DNA of 64,000 bases, taken from assembly GCA_018857735.1 (NCBI GenBank), contig JABMCL010000287.1:135001-199000 (forward strand), in the 5' to 3' direction. The notes under the pieces were generated by a model. It did no database searches and was not told where the DNA came from. It saw nothing but the letters and a program-made list of their open reading frames with translations. Of this stretch, positions 11,765-25,000 are shown in pieces. Every line of letters begins with the position of its first letter. Positions within the stretch are counted from its first letter, which is position 1. The position numbers and the translations under genes were made by a program. This DNA is from Alviniconcha marisindica. Lineage: Eukaryota > Mollusca > Gastropoda > Provannidae.

Positions 11765-11991
11765 TGTGTGTGTGTGTCAGTGTGTGTATGTGTGTGTGCT
11801 GTGTTTGTGTGTGTGTCAGTGTGCGCGGTGTGTGTCAGTTGACCCGGTGTGTGTGTGCTGGGGGGGGGGGGGGGGGGGTCAGTTGTGCCAGTACGGTATG
11901 TCATGTGTCACCGAGTATGTGTGCGTGTGCGAGTGTGTGTGCGCGCGCGCGAGTGCGTGCGTGCCGCGTGTGTGTGTGACTGAGCCGGTGC

Positions 11992-12046
<55 letters not shown>

Positions 12047-12049
12047 GTG

Positions 12050-12115
<66 letters not shown>

Positions 12116-12134
12116 TGTCAGTGTATGTGACCCG

Positions 12135-12197
<63 letters not shown>

Positions 12198-12245
12198 TGA
12201 CCCGGGTGTGTGTGTGTGTGTGTGCGCGCGCGCGCGCGCGACTCA
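11605..12245. repeat. TG-rich block with poly(G) and (GC)n islands
   Basis: Three long (TG)n runs, two poly(G) runs (about 11633-11650 and 11861-11878), GTGCGCGCGCGCGAG at 11938 and (GC)n at 12224-12240. A segment with GCCAGTACGGTATGTCATGT recurs at 11668 and 11887, so part of the block is a ~219-bp duplication. Confidence 0.93.
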
Positions 12246-12279
12246 ATGAGGGAGTCGGTGGGGGGGGGGGGGGGGGGGC

Positions 12280-12600
12280 AATGTGGGCCGTCAGCCTCAG
12301 TCAGTACCGGCCGTGTAGACCGCCGCGACTGTGTCAGTCCGTCGCTGAGTCAGTGAACCGTTGTGTCAGTCCAATGTCACTGTCAGTGTCGGAGTGACGG
12401 AATGAGTGTGGCGGAATGTCCGAGTCAAAGCCTGATGATACCGTGCGCCGCCGCCACTCGCCGGGTCAGTTTCAGTATGTACACGCGATACGTGTCACTC
12501 CGCGACAGTGCCGGTCAGACACTGACAGTGCCGGGATTGTCAGTCGTTGCGGCGGTGTACTAATCGGTATCACTGATGGTATATGTGCCCCCCACCCCTC
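12280..12600. other. CpG-rich unique segment
   Basis: Many CG dinucleotides and frequent GTCAGT/CAGTCAG words. No ORF recognised. Lies about 1 kb upstream of TRIO and could be a regulatory island. Confidence 0.35.
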
Positions 12601-12895
12601 CCCCTTCTCCTTCTACGTTGGCACACGACACACGCACACAAACGCCGGACGACACGCACGGTACACTGACAAACATGACAAGGCACAAACACAAGGCAAA
12701 CAGCTGCAGAACGACCAACTCAGTGAAAAGTGATTGTTAACAACAACCCGCGCCCCTTCAACACCACACACACACACACACAGGCAGACGGCCTGCATGC
12801 ACAAAGACAACACCAGCGGCCTAACATGCACACTGACATGCTCCTCGTAACTCTTTCGAACAGCAGCAACATACATGCACTTGCTGGACCGGGGA

Positions 12896-12945
12896 GGGGT
12901 GGGAGGGTGTGTGTGTTGGGGGGGGGGGGGGGGGGGAGGGGGGTT
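12896..12945. repeat. (TG)n-poly(G) tract
   Basis: GGTGTGTGTGTT followed by about 19 G. Confidence 0.95.
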
Positions 12946-13111
12946 AGTAAAACTGAATATATATTTCACTCTTAGTAGATATATAGATAAATACTTTTTA
13001 TCTTTTAAATATGCTTTTTCTTCTAAGATTCCACAATAATTCGTGAATACAACCATTCAGTCAGCGCGTGCATGATTCAGTTTGCTTGTCCCTCCCATTT
13101 CCTCCGAACTG

Positions 13112-13125
13112 CTGCCCCCTAGCGG
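13112..13125 (-). promoter_or_regulatory. CTCF-like motif
   Basis: The minus strand reads CCGCTAGGGGGCAG, matching the conserved animal CTCF core (CCNNNAGGGGGCR form). It also sits in a small hairpin (GCTGCC...GGCAGC). It lies about 350 bp upstream of the TRIO start, at the boundary between the repeat-rich flank and the gene. A motif match alone does not prove binding. Confidence 0.45.
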
Positions 13126-13389
13126 CAGCATCCGTGCGCGCTGCGTCACCCTTCGATCAATAAAACATGCTTTCTGTTTAGTCCCACTCCCTTTTGAAAC
13201 TTAACACCTGCAGAAATGTTTAAGGTTATTCTTTAAATCAAATAAAATAACAAACACAAACGCAACTTCTTAAAGTAAACAGTTTTATGGGGAAAATTCA
13301 GAAAGAACGATGCCGTTGGTGCAGACGATAATAATCAACATCCGGTCCTGACGAAAATTTCCGAAAATAGCCGAAGTTCTGTTATTACA

Positions 13390-13401
13390 ATGGCCGACTG
13401 A
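13390..13401 (+). promoter_or_regulatory. Minimal upstream ORF (Met-Ala-Asp-stop)
   Basis: ATG GCC GAC TGA. The ATG has a reasonable context (ACAATGG). If transcribed, it would be translated before the TRIO start and could lower or condition its use. Confidence 0.35.
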
Positions 13402-13410
13402 AAGGATTTG

Positions 13411-13470
13411 ATGATGAAGATGGATTTTCAAATTTTGGTTGCATTTTACTGGAATGCAGTGTTTGGTTGA
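13411..13470 (+). promoter_or_regulatory. Upstream ORF of 19 codons ending 2 nt before the TRIO start
   Basis: Begins with two adjacent ATGs and encodes MMKMDFQILVAFYWNAVFG. The TGA at 13468-13470 is separated by two bases from the ATG at 13473, a spacing compatible with termination-reinitiation. It is in a different frame from TRIO. Whether it lies in the mature mRNA is unknown. Confidence 0.35.
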
Positions 13471-13472
13471 TA

Positions 13473-13539
13473 ATGAGCTCCGGAGATCAAGGAGGAGACG
13501 CAGGGGCCGAAAAAGACGTGGAATATTATTATCGTCCAG
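13473..13539 (+). CDS. TRIO: TRIO exon 1 (start codon, N-terminus)
   Basis: Encodes residues 1-22 plus the first base of a Gly codon. The peptide begins [15 protein letters not shown] and ends YYYRP. It is acidic, Gly-rich and shorter than the vertebrate TRIO N-terminus. The start was chosen because the phase-1 donor (CCAG|GTGAGC) joins exon 2 to read [12 protein letters not shown], matching the family's FRNDGLKA region, and because no other in-frame ATG occurs back to about 13390. Alternative first exons are common in this family, so other starts may exist outside the window or further upstream. Confidence 0.8.
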
Positions 13540-14755
13540 GTGAGCGTGTGGTCCAGAATATCAAGTTTTGAATGAAAATTCAGTCTGGCATCACCATTTC
13601 TGACTTGCCCCCACCGGTGCCACCATAATTCTGCGGATTTGTCATACACGACCAATATTCTGTTATGGCTGGATTTCTGTCTTACAGATCACAAAAGTAA
13701 TCCAGATCTGACAAGAAATAGCTTTGGGTCGATTTTGATTTAGGTTGTTTTATATGTAGGTAGAATGGTCGGGTTTCCAGCCAGATAAAGGCATCGACGC
13801 GGACGAAACCGTGGATTAGCTCCCCTCTACTCAAAACTTGAGAAAAATTGATAAAATGAATTGTTTTTATTATGTAATATTAAAACGTTATTTTGTGGCA
13901 TTAATTGTGGCATATATAATATAGGTTTTATTTTGGTTCATCTGTCATCAAGATTTTATGAAAATCCTTCCCCATTGCCCCAAACTTGCTGAAACAGTCA
14001 AACAACAGTGTTGGACTCTGTATCACTATCAGTACTATCACTATCAGATCAGTAGCATCAGTGTATGATGTATCAAATGTGTTTGCAGTCATACAACACT
14101 TACAGTGAAGTGCTGATGAATTCTGGCATTAGATAGACAAGTTCAGTAGTCAGAGCAGCTTACTTTATGGAATTAGGATGCAGTTGAAAAAGACATTGTG
14201 ACCAATGTACCAACACTGACTCTCTGACACTGTAGTGATTTGGTTTGCATTTTTTTGCATCATTCTGTATACATCAACAATCATGTATATTAGTTACTAT
14301 TACAATCACTGTATCGAGTATCAGTGTATGTGACGTTGTGAGGCTTTTCCCCTATATTCAAGGATTATGCATAGATGGGGGAAGGTTTGACAAATCATTT
14401 CCCAAGATCTACATTTTAAACTTTTTGTGTCAGCGTGTGTGTGTGGAGATCATCTCATGTGCACAAATTCCACAGTGAGCTCAGATGACCTGGACAAGTG
14501 TTCCACTTTAGCATGATTCTGCTAGACAAGTGTTCCCCATTAGCATGATTCTGTCATCTCTAATTTATTCATTTGTTCAGATTCATTATTTTCAATTTTG
14601 ACGGATGAATAAATGATTTTAAATTGATCAGAGTCAAAATAGCCTTGTACTTTGCAGTTCAAGTTGTAATTGTACAGGTCCATAAGTTGTAGGGACTAAT
14701 AATTGTACAGGTCCATAAGTTGTAGGGATTAGATTGTATCCTGGCCATAATGCCC

Positions 14756-14804
<49 letters not shown>

Positions 14805-15990
14805 AAAAGAGACAATAATTGCTCAATTAGTGTTTAGGTGGGTGACAGTTTCACTAAATAAGTACTTTTCAGTAACCTTGATAACTACTGAATGTTTCAG
14901 TTTGAGACTGAGAGCTTGTAGTTGTACTTTGTACTGTAGCAATGTGATTAATTCATTGAACAAGTTTAAGTCATTTAGCAGCTAAATAAAATTCATCAGT
15001 GCCATTGTTATTATTTAAATAAGTACTAATTACTATCTTATGTAAGTTAAAACTATAACTAGTATAAAAAGATTTGAAACAGTATGGTATACATAGTTTT
15101 TCTTTTCCACACTTACAGTTACATACTGTACAAAATGAAACTTGAAACCATTGAAAGAATGTGTGTCTGTGAGTGTGTACTAATCCTCAGTTGAGTCAGT
15201 GTATTTTTGACTTTGAATAAATTTGAGTGCTTGCTTTAAAACTCTGTTTTCAGATCACATTTGTCCTATCAGAGTCAATTTGTAGACCTGTAATTTTGTA
15301 AATTAAAAATTATGTATTCTTGCTTCCTTTAATTAAAACCATCCTTAGACTAGAGCTCACCTATTAACTATTAACTAATTAAGTAGCTATAATTTCTAAA
15401 CTGTCTTTTTTTCTTCTTTCTTTTTTCCACAACAGTCGTTACAGTGTCTGTCGTCACCCTCCCTCTCTACCCCTGCCTGTTTTTACATTTATGACTATGA
15501 GTGTGTATCACTGTGTGTGTGTCACTGTGTGTGTGTGTTTTGTTGTTGTTGTTGTTGCATGTTGTTGTTATAAAGCACTCTTGGCTTCCACCATCAGAGT
15601 GGAAGATGGGCATTGTATTTGTAGTTTGTACAAATCTCCTGTATTATTATTATTACTATTACTAGTATTAGTAGTAAAAGTAGTAGTATTACTAGTATTA
15701 GTGTGCCCCAATGCCTTTTCAGGGTTTGCATAAATTTCTGGTGTTTTACCAGATCGGCTTATGTTATGCACCAGAAGAAATTCAGCAACTGGCCAGACAT
15801 ATTCAGATATTGGCAATATGCTGTCATTGTTGTCAGAGTGGTTCTCAAAAACAACAAAAACAAATACAAAAAACAACAACAAAATAACTAAAAACATTAA
15901 TGTAACACCATGAACTCGAGTATGTGTGGTGTATGTGCTTATAGTTACATGCGACTTGCGAGTCGGTATGTGTGTGTGTGGTGTGGTGTT

Positions 15991-16036
<46 letters not shown>

Positions 16037-19000
16037 CTAGATGGGGAAGGGTGTTTGGTGTTTGCTAGTGCAGCCCTAGTATTACTGTTTAGTAGATTAG
16101 TACCCCTAGTCCTAGTACTTAGTAACTAGTATGGATCATTGGATGGCCATGTATCTGTCCATTTACAGTCAACAGTGGCTGTCTGACAGGTTTCCTTGAA
16201 CCACTTTTGCCACTTTAATTATAGTTATAAATACTTTAGTGTTAGTTATAACTTATAATATAATAGTATACTACTACTAGATTTGTATGCCATATCAGTT
16301 TGAAAAAATTCTAGGTTGTTCACTGATTGTGAAAGTCACTGGAATTAATGGAAAATAGAAGACTGGAACAAAATGTGATCATGTGTTCATATTATTTAAT
16401 CATTTGCTCATTGACAATGACATATACTGTGCGTTGTAAATGATGCTTTCTTGTTACAGGTGGCAGACGCAATGATGGCCTGAAGGCAGCAGACATTGTC
16501 CCTGTGTTGAGGGAGAGGGTGGCCTACCTCTCAGGTAAGCAGTACTCAACCACACTTCCTGAAAACAAAATACAAGGGAACAGTAGAAACAGCCGTGCTT
16601 TGTAAACCCTTCTCGGCACAGGGGCATTGTGATATCAGGGAAAATGACAGCTGACATACCTCTTTGCAGGGGCCAAAGCCTCATCCATGGATGTGGAGGG
16701 AGGGAAGGGGTTGGTGGATGTTGCCAGAAACATGTAATGAAGTAAACATGCTCGAATTTCAGAAGTGCTAATTACTGCAGTAAGAAAATTGCTACATGGA
16801 CTGATGGAGTGATTTAAAAAATAAAAATAAATTATGACAAGCATCCATATCGGGTCATGCTCATTGCACAATTTTGCATAAATATTGCATTTTTTGGGTG
16901 CCGTGTTTATTTTGGCCATATTACTGCGTCATCATATGCAAAATGACTGAACACTGATTGAACAAGTTACGGCTCACTGTGGCTTTCATACTTAAAATAT
17001 TATAATAATTACATAGTTGAACTGGTTGAAGAATATATAAGAATTAAGATTAAGAATAATAGTTAATACAAATTTTATCATTTTTGGACACTCCTTTTCT
17101 GAACTTGAAGAGAAAGGTTTGATTGATGAAAATTTGCTACATTTTTTCTTTGGTTAGTTGGTAAAGGTTTGATTCATGAAAATGTGCTAATCAGCCATGA
17201 TCAGATATTATATGGTAGGGTTAAATCAGTTTACAGTTAATATTGGAGTGTGAATCCATTATATTTATAAAACAGCATCACACAAACACTTGCAGTGTTA
17301 CATGAAAGAGAGGGGTTAGCTGCTGCCCAGGTTTTGTGGTGTTTGAGTGGAGAACAAACTTGTCCCATGCATTAATTAGTCTCCTGCCTATAATTTGTAT
17401 AAATGTGTACTGGATAAAACACCTCAATACCCTTCTGTGTGAGATTTTACCTATCATTATCAATAGTCAGTACTACTCTTGAAGCGAAAGTGAGGATGCA
17501 GCTGTTGTTCAGTAGCAATGCAGGCCACCGTTTTACTTTTTCGGTGATGTGTGAAATTACATGGCTGCATCCTAACGCCAAAAGAATAATAAAATCACTG
17601 AAACAAAAGCAGCTCAAATTTCTATTCAGCCTGAGGTGCCAGGCTATAGAGAATACAGGTCTACAGTACAAGTGTCATGTTTACATGACAGATAAAGTGG
17701 CTATATAGTATGTATGCCATTCCACTCCGGTAACAACACAGATGTAGATGGAAATCAGAATATATGTACATCAGTTCATAAGGAATTCTCATGTGGCAGA
17801 TTCTGTGACCCTTTGATTTACACACACAAATTGTTTCCATCACAAAAAAGTAGTTCTGATACCATTATCACTACCACTGTGCCAGTGCCACTGTCCCCCT
17901 AATACTTGCTTGCATGTTATGATATGAGAGGACTAACACAGTAACAGGAACACTGTTACTGTGTTAGTATTACAGAACAGCAACTTTGAAACTGAACAAA
18001 ATAAACACACACAAACACTGATTACAGAACAGCAACATTGAAACTGAACAAAATAAACACACACAAACACTGAAACAGATCACATGGGTACACACATATG
18101 TGTATTATATATGCATACATGCAGCATTACATGTATGCAAGCATGTGTGTGCGCACACACACAAACACACACAACACACACACACACACACACATGATAG
18201 TCATCATAGAAAACAATAATGTAATTTATGCAATGATCTCGAGGTGTGTGTTACTGTTAGTAGTAGAAAACAGGTAATCCTTGTTTCATCTTGGGTACAG
18301 GTGGGCGAGATAAACGAGGGGGTCCAATCCTGACCTTCCCGTCCCACACTCACCCAGAACGGCTCAAGTATGATGACCTGAGACGACTCATGACCTACCT
18401 CGCTAGTGTGCCAAGGTGAGATGGGTGACAACAATTTTCCTTTGTTCATTTGTGTGGGTTACCTCATTGGTGTACCAAGGTCAGAAGGGTGACACTATTT
18501 TTCATTGTTCAGTTGTGTGGGTGACCTTGATTGAAATGCACCGGAAGGTGACAATATTTGTCTTTGTTCACTTGTGCGGGTGACATTTACTGAAATGCAA
18601 GGCACATCTTAGGAATCCATTTAGGATGTATTATTAATAATAATATTATCAATCTATGTACAACAGAACACTAGAACTTTCTTCTGCTGGAGAAATTTAC
18701 TTTGTTTTAAAATTAAATCGGAAACAGTATGGGGATATATATTATGCAATAACAGTTAACACTGCAGTTTCCTGAGCTGAACCTTTTTAATCCTAAACAC
18801 TTACAAATTAGTTGTTTGATACAGTTCATTATGACTAAGGTAACACAGATTGATGTCAAACATAAGATTTAGGTTTCTCTTAAAGTGTAGCCACATCATG
18901 ACGTCCCATTAAAATTAAATGCACTTTTTGACCTCTACAAGGTTAGTGACACTGACACTAGTGACAGTGACACTAACGTTTAAACTTTAACCAAGCAAAT

Positions 19001-22000
19001 TTCTTCAAACTGCTGAACAAACTTCTTTGCATGCAGTTAGTTGTTTTTTTTTAGCTGTGCTATCACAGAAAGAGAATACTCACTTCTATTTCTAAAACAT
19101 TTCAGGCTGTTGTTAGTTCTGTTGTTAGATTCTTGATATGATGTAAGACCTATTCAACAGCAAAGTTATACCATTACCAGTGCTAGTTTTTAAAAGTAGT
19201 GACTAGTGTAGCATTATGCGAGGGCTTGCATTATTTTGCTAGATCTATAATAAATGTAGTATTACAGCTTACAGTTACACTGGTTGATTCAGTTGGAAGT
19301 GCAGCTGTACCAGTGAGGTGGTCTGTGGCTTTAGTCTTTCCAGTGTTTGTGGTTGCAGTGTAAAATTTATCGGATGTGAAATTTAGATGGATTTTCATTC
19401 TTTTGTTTTTAGTTATTTAAATTTTTACTTATTTGTAAAGAATGAAAGCATAGCATATTTCCAGGCAGCTGAGAAGAGAAAAATCTCTCTTCTGTCCCCT
19501 CTCCCCAAATAATGACAGCAGAAGCCAGAACAACCTTTGATGACATTCCTTGATAAGAGCAAACCTGGAATTGCATCCTTGATGGAAGTAGCATTATGCA
19601 GACATAAATTAAAAGATGGCCTTGGTTTTTGATGTTTGAACACATGTATGTTATCAACAGGTTGGTTGACGCAGTATCTTGGCTTTGTTGCAGCGAGTAA
19701 TTTTTACTGTAATAAACAATGCTTTGTTTTGTTTACAATTACAGGCTAGAGCCAGCACAGGAAGCGCTGTCTGTATGAAGATTTTAGAACATGTCCCATT
19801 CTGATCAAACTATGATAATAATTTAATATAATTATTGTATATGATCACAATGAGTGTTTTATCACAGGTTGTGTGAATAAATCAAATGTGATTTTATGTA
19901 AACGCCCCCTCCTCCCCCCCCCCCCCAACCCCACCATCTTTATCATAGTTTCTGTTATAAATACAAGTTCTGATATTTGTTTAAATCATTAAATGTGTGT
20001 GTGTGTGTTGGGGGTGGGTGGGGGATATCTTTCAGCACTCCAAAATATAATGCGTATGCTGTTGCAGAACTTTTATTAATATTTTACTATGATATTGATA
20101 CTGTTGAAAACAGGAGGGACAGTATCAGATACTGTTCAGTTTTAGCCTTAATTTTTTAATTTTTTTAAATAGCCAACGCAGGAACATCTATCCTTGTGTT
20201 CTCCTTCAGCTCTCTCTCTCTGTATGTCATGTAAATTTGATTATATTATGCCTGATAACATTTGACTCTTCTGTGGAGAGGAAATGAAATGATGGGGCTA
20301 GAAGATGTGGACATTGCCTAAAATTGTATGAAAAATTACACCACCCTTTCTTTTTGCCAGTGATGAGGTGCGTGAGAAAGGCTTCACGGTCATTCTGGAC
20401 ATGCGAGGATCCAAATGGGAAACAGTCAAACCCATCCTCAAGGCCCTGCAGGTATGGTCACATGGATAAAACTGCTTGCATTTGTACAGGAATCTGTAGC
20501 TTACACTGTCACTGATACATTTCACGGGTTGAAGTTGGGGGAATGAACTGCTTACTTTTGTGTAAATTTTACCAAACAGTGGTTGATTGGTTTGGGTTTG
20601 TTTGCTCTTTTCATTGCTTCAAACTCAAAGCCCTGTTCCAAATCCAGAACATGTCCCATTTTCTTTTTTTTCTGAGAAATTTAATCATGATTTCTTTGTT
20701 GTACTAACTTTTAGCTAAAACTATAAAAGGTCTTTTAAGTAATACTCAGTGTAACTGATAGTAGCTCCTGTGATGCTGCTGGCATGGTAGGCATGATAAA
20801 GGAATGTGACAGGGAGGCACACCCTCTCATTGAACAGGCCTTGCAAGCGGTAAAGCTAGCTGACTTGTCTAGCAGATGTACCATTCTTTTTTTGTGTGCC
20901 AAGAGAGACAAGCACATGTTTCCAAATCCGATGTGCTGGTCTTTCTAAAATGTCTCACATGGTGTGTAGCTATTCCTGTTCCTTTCATCAGAATGTACAG
21001 AGTATGCTCAGTGTGGAATTATCAGTGCTGGATGGTGGTATTCTATTAATGTTGAATAATGAGGAAGTTTTGAACAGTTTTGAAGTATGAAACTGTGACT
21101 GATTGATTATCTTAATGCTGTTTTATTGTTTTGTTATTGCATTGTTGTTTTTGTGTTTGATTATCTTAATGTTATTTTATTGTTTTGTTATTGCATTGTT
21201 GTTTTTGTGTTACCCTTACAGGAATGCTTTCCTGGCAACATTCACATGGCATACATTATCAAGCCTGGAGGATTCTGGGAAAAACAGCGGACCAGTTTAG
21301 GCAGCGCTAAATATAACTTTGAAGTGAGTTTTTGACAAACGTTCATGAGTGGTTAATGTTGGTACTTAGTTACAGAACTTAATGTAGAAATAATTAAAAG
21401 CCTTGTTGTTTTGTTTGCCGATGCTGACACACCCAACACATGCACATGCACATACATGTATGCCCACATGCCGACATGGATGTGTGCACACACAAGGTTT
21501 AAGAAATTGACAGAAAACAAAAAGAGTGCCTTTTAGTTTTAGAAATATGATGTGATTTGTTACACAGTGAAATAGTTCATGTTGCATTGACATACATTTT
21601 TAATTGACTCTTTTTGTCTCTCATGGAAGCTTAGGATGACTACTACTACTAGCTGATATCAGATATGCAAAAACTTCTTTGTTGAAGTTTTCCAGTTGCT
21701 GTACAAACTGCAATTGTTTATGAATTTAATGTTGATTTTTCATCCATTTCAGACCAACATGATCTCTTTAGACAACCTTACAAAGGTGATAGACTCATCA
21801 CAGCTGACACGGGAATTTGATGGATCTCTCGACTATGATCATGAACAGTGGATTCAACTTAGACTGGTTTGTCTTTTTACTTTCATTTTCAGATGTTCTT
21901 TGACGTTCTGTTTAGAACTCAAATGGTAGATTAAGCAACAGCAGTTATTTGTCATTTATAACTCAAATGGCTGCTGTGATTGTGTGGGGAAAAGTATTTC

Positions 22001-25000
22001 AGCATGGAGGGGAAATATTTTTTTAATGTGGTCTGGGTCTTGTGACACAATGTTTGCTGATTTAGTGAGATTTACATTCATCCTACCCACAAATGTGTGA
22101 ATTATTACCTGAATATACTCGCATGAAAAAAGAAAAAGTCTAAATCAGTAAAGTTAAATACAAAACAAGACAGGGGGCTATTTACCAGTTACTTAACCCC
22201 TCACCTACTACTGACCATCTTACCCCAAGTACAGAAGTTCATTTGTTCTGAAAAATGAATTAGATGTGAATTAATCCATCACCAACTGCATGTTTGGAAA
22301 CTTAGTCCTTAATAATATACAAATAAAAACAACAAAAAACATGACCCTTTTTTGGATGTTCTTTTCAAGGTTTTTGAGGTGGCCTTTCATTAGCGATCCC
22401 ACTGTGTTTCTGATGACCCTGTAATGTTGTTTCACTGAATGGCACCCACCTTGAGCTGCAAAATACTTGATGATTTGTCAGATGTTGGAGGAGTTCATTT
22501 GGAAAGCTCTGGACTTGCTGGACAAGCTGGATGAGCTGGGTGAAATCCTGACCAACCCTGACCTTCCTGATGACCTTGGTGGTGCGCAGCACGTCCTTGA
22601 GGAGCACAATCACCTGAAGCGTCGCGTGACGCTAGCCCCGGTGGAGCAGCTGTCGATGGAAGGCCACCACATCCTCACCAAGATCACAGGGGAGATCCCT
22701 GGACAGTCAGGTCAGTCATTATTCTCATGATGTGCAGCTGTTTTAGCTTACAGTCACACTGAATACGTAAGTGTCTCCCATCTTTAGGGATATAGCAGGG
22801 CTCCCAAAAGTGAGTATTTTAATGGGGTCCGTGGGACTCCCTGCTTCAACTTTAAATGTAACTTTAAAGATTCAAGTCAACTTCTTCCCCTATGTTGTCG
22901 GTCAGGACTTCGAAAAAAATGCCAAGTAACATGGCAGTTATTATTGCATCCCATCAGACCCTCCAGGCGTAAGTTTAGTGTGTCCTTTTCAGTTCTAGGC
23001 TAGCGCATAATGCATAATGGAAGCTATGCTATAGCAACCCCAGAATCACTGATTGAAGAGTGGTCAGAGTTTCTGGTATGCTTATAGCATTCTGTGTTAT
23101 CATGCAGAGGTGGTGGTGGTTGGGTTTATGTGTGTGTGTTTTGGGGGGGGTCATGATTTTTGTTGTTCAGCTGTTTGATGTGGAATCTGTTAAACTTTGC
23201 CAGATCATACTTTAAACAGGAAACCAGCTTAGTAAGAGAAATGTTACAGCTTGGCTCATTCTGTCAGGCATAAGCAGAAATTAATTTGCATGCAAAAATG
23301 AATAGCCTTTGAGATATGCCATCTAATAAAGCCACCCCATTACCACTCTGGAACACTGTTTAACTTGTCATCATGTTATTTTGGTGTGATGTGCTTTCAG
23401 GGAGTGTGGGCCGGCGTGCAAAGATCTCTGGCAACACAGACTTCCAGAGCGCTGTTCCACAGATCTCCCAGCTGCTGGAGAACCTACAGTCCACGAAACA
23501 GCATCTGAACCAGCTATGGGTGGTGAAGAAGATGCGACTGGAGCAGTGTCTGCAGCTCAGGATCTTTGAGGAGGATGTGGAGAAGGTGGGTGTCGAGCGG
23601 GCAGTTCTTTTCCTCAGTGACAAAAATAGACACAGATAGGTTGGGTTGTGGACAAAAGTGGCTGGTTATGTTTCTGTTTTACCTTTTTATTATCAGTCTT
23701 TATTCATACATAAAGAGTATATCACTATATACATACACATCCATCAGGTGTATGAAAATATTGTCCCGTCAGTTATAAAGTAGGAATGAAGAAGTGAAGC
23801 AAACATGCATGCAATTGTTTTGGCAACAACAACAGCAATAACTACAAAATGTAAGAAGAGAAAAAAGTTAATAAGTAAGTAACTTGATGTTTTACACCCA
23901 GTCAACCATTATGGTTATATCAGGGTGAGAGAGAAAAAATAAAATGATAACAAAATGGGATGGAAGAGACAGAATGGCTGGTTGGATTTGATTTGGTTTA
24001 CGGATTGGCTTGTGAAAAAATGAAGTTAGAGAAGGGTGTCTAGCCCATGATCTTTATGGATGATTTGTAGAAGAGTTGTAATAATTAGGCTGTTTTGAGA
24101 AGGAATGTTGGTGGAGAGGTGGGGTGGGGGCTACAGAGTCTTCTTCTGAAAACCTTGTGACATCTTTAAATCTCCTCGAATTCTTTGTTTGCTTGCAGAT
24201 GTTTGAGTGGATCAGCCACAACCGTGACCTGTTCCTGGTGAACTACACAGAGATTGGCACATGTCACCAGATGGCGGGGGAGCTGGAGTCTGAACACTGT
24301 CAGTTTGCCACCAGTGCTGAGGTCTGTAATAAGTGTCCATCACTTTTCTTACTCAGCTAAAGATATCGTTGAGAGTCTTCTCTCTGTCTCTGTCTCTGTC
24401 TGTCTGTCTGTCAGTAGTAAATTAGATTAAAATACTAATAGTCATTTGCTGGGGGGGGGGGGGGTATTTTGGAATCACTGGATCTTTGAAACACAGACAC
24501 AACAAAACAGTGTGTGATGGTGCATCATCAGAAGCCATAGTGTTGTGCAATACAAATTTAGATTTCTCTCTTTAAGGTCAGTGTCACAGTGATAATTTAA
24601 ATCATAAATAAATGCTGTTTGTTCCATATCTTCTGAAATGCTGAACCTTTTGCTACCAAACTTGGCATTGTGATGCATCATCGTGAGCCTGAGTGTTGTA
24701 CAAAAAAGTGTGGATTGCTGTCTTCAAGATCAAGGTCACAGCGAAGGTTGGAAATCTCTGTGAATGTTTGTCCATCATATAATCTTCTGGACTGCTGAAC
24801 TCTCTGCTACCAAACTTGTTATGCTGATCTGTCATCACCATTCAGGGTTATGCAAAATGGTTTGGTTGCTGTCTTTAACACATTCGCGTCACGGTCAAAA
24901 TGGGCATGTGGACCCCTCAAATTGCACCATTTTGGGGCATTTGGAGAGAAAAAATCCCCCAAAATAACCACAAACAGTGCAAACTTCAAACAGTTTTGAA

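Larger units (their letters stand above)
13126..13472 (+). promoter_or_regulatory. TRIO: Probable TRIO promoter / 5' UTR
   Basis: Unique sequence between the CTCF-like site and the start codon, lying between the microsatellite-rich flank and the AT-rich first intron. No TATA box is obvious and the transcription start cannot be placed. The segment from about 13370 has the look of a 5' UTR and carries two short upstream ORFs. This is inference from position. Confidence 0.35.
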
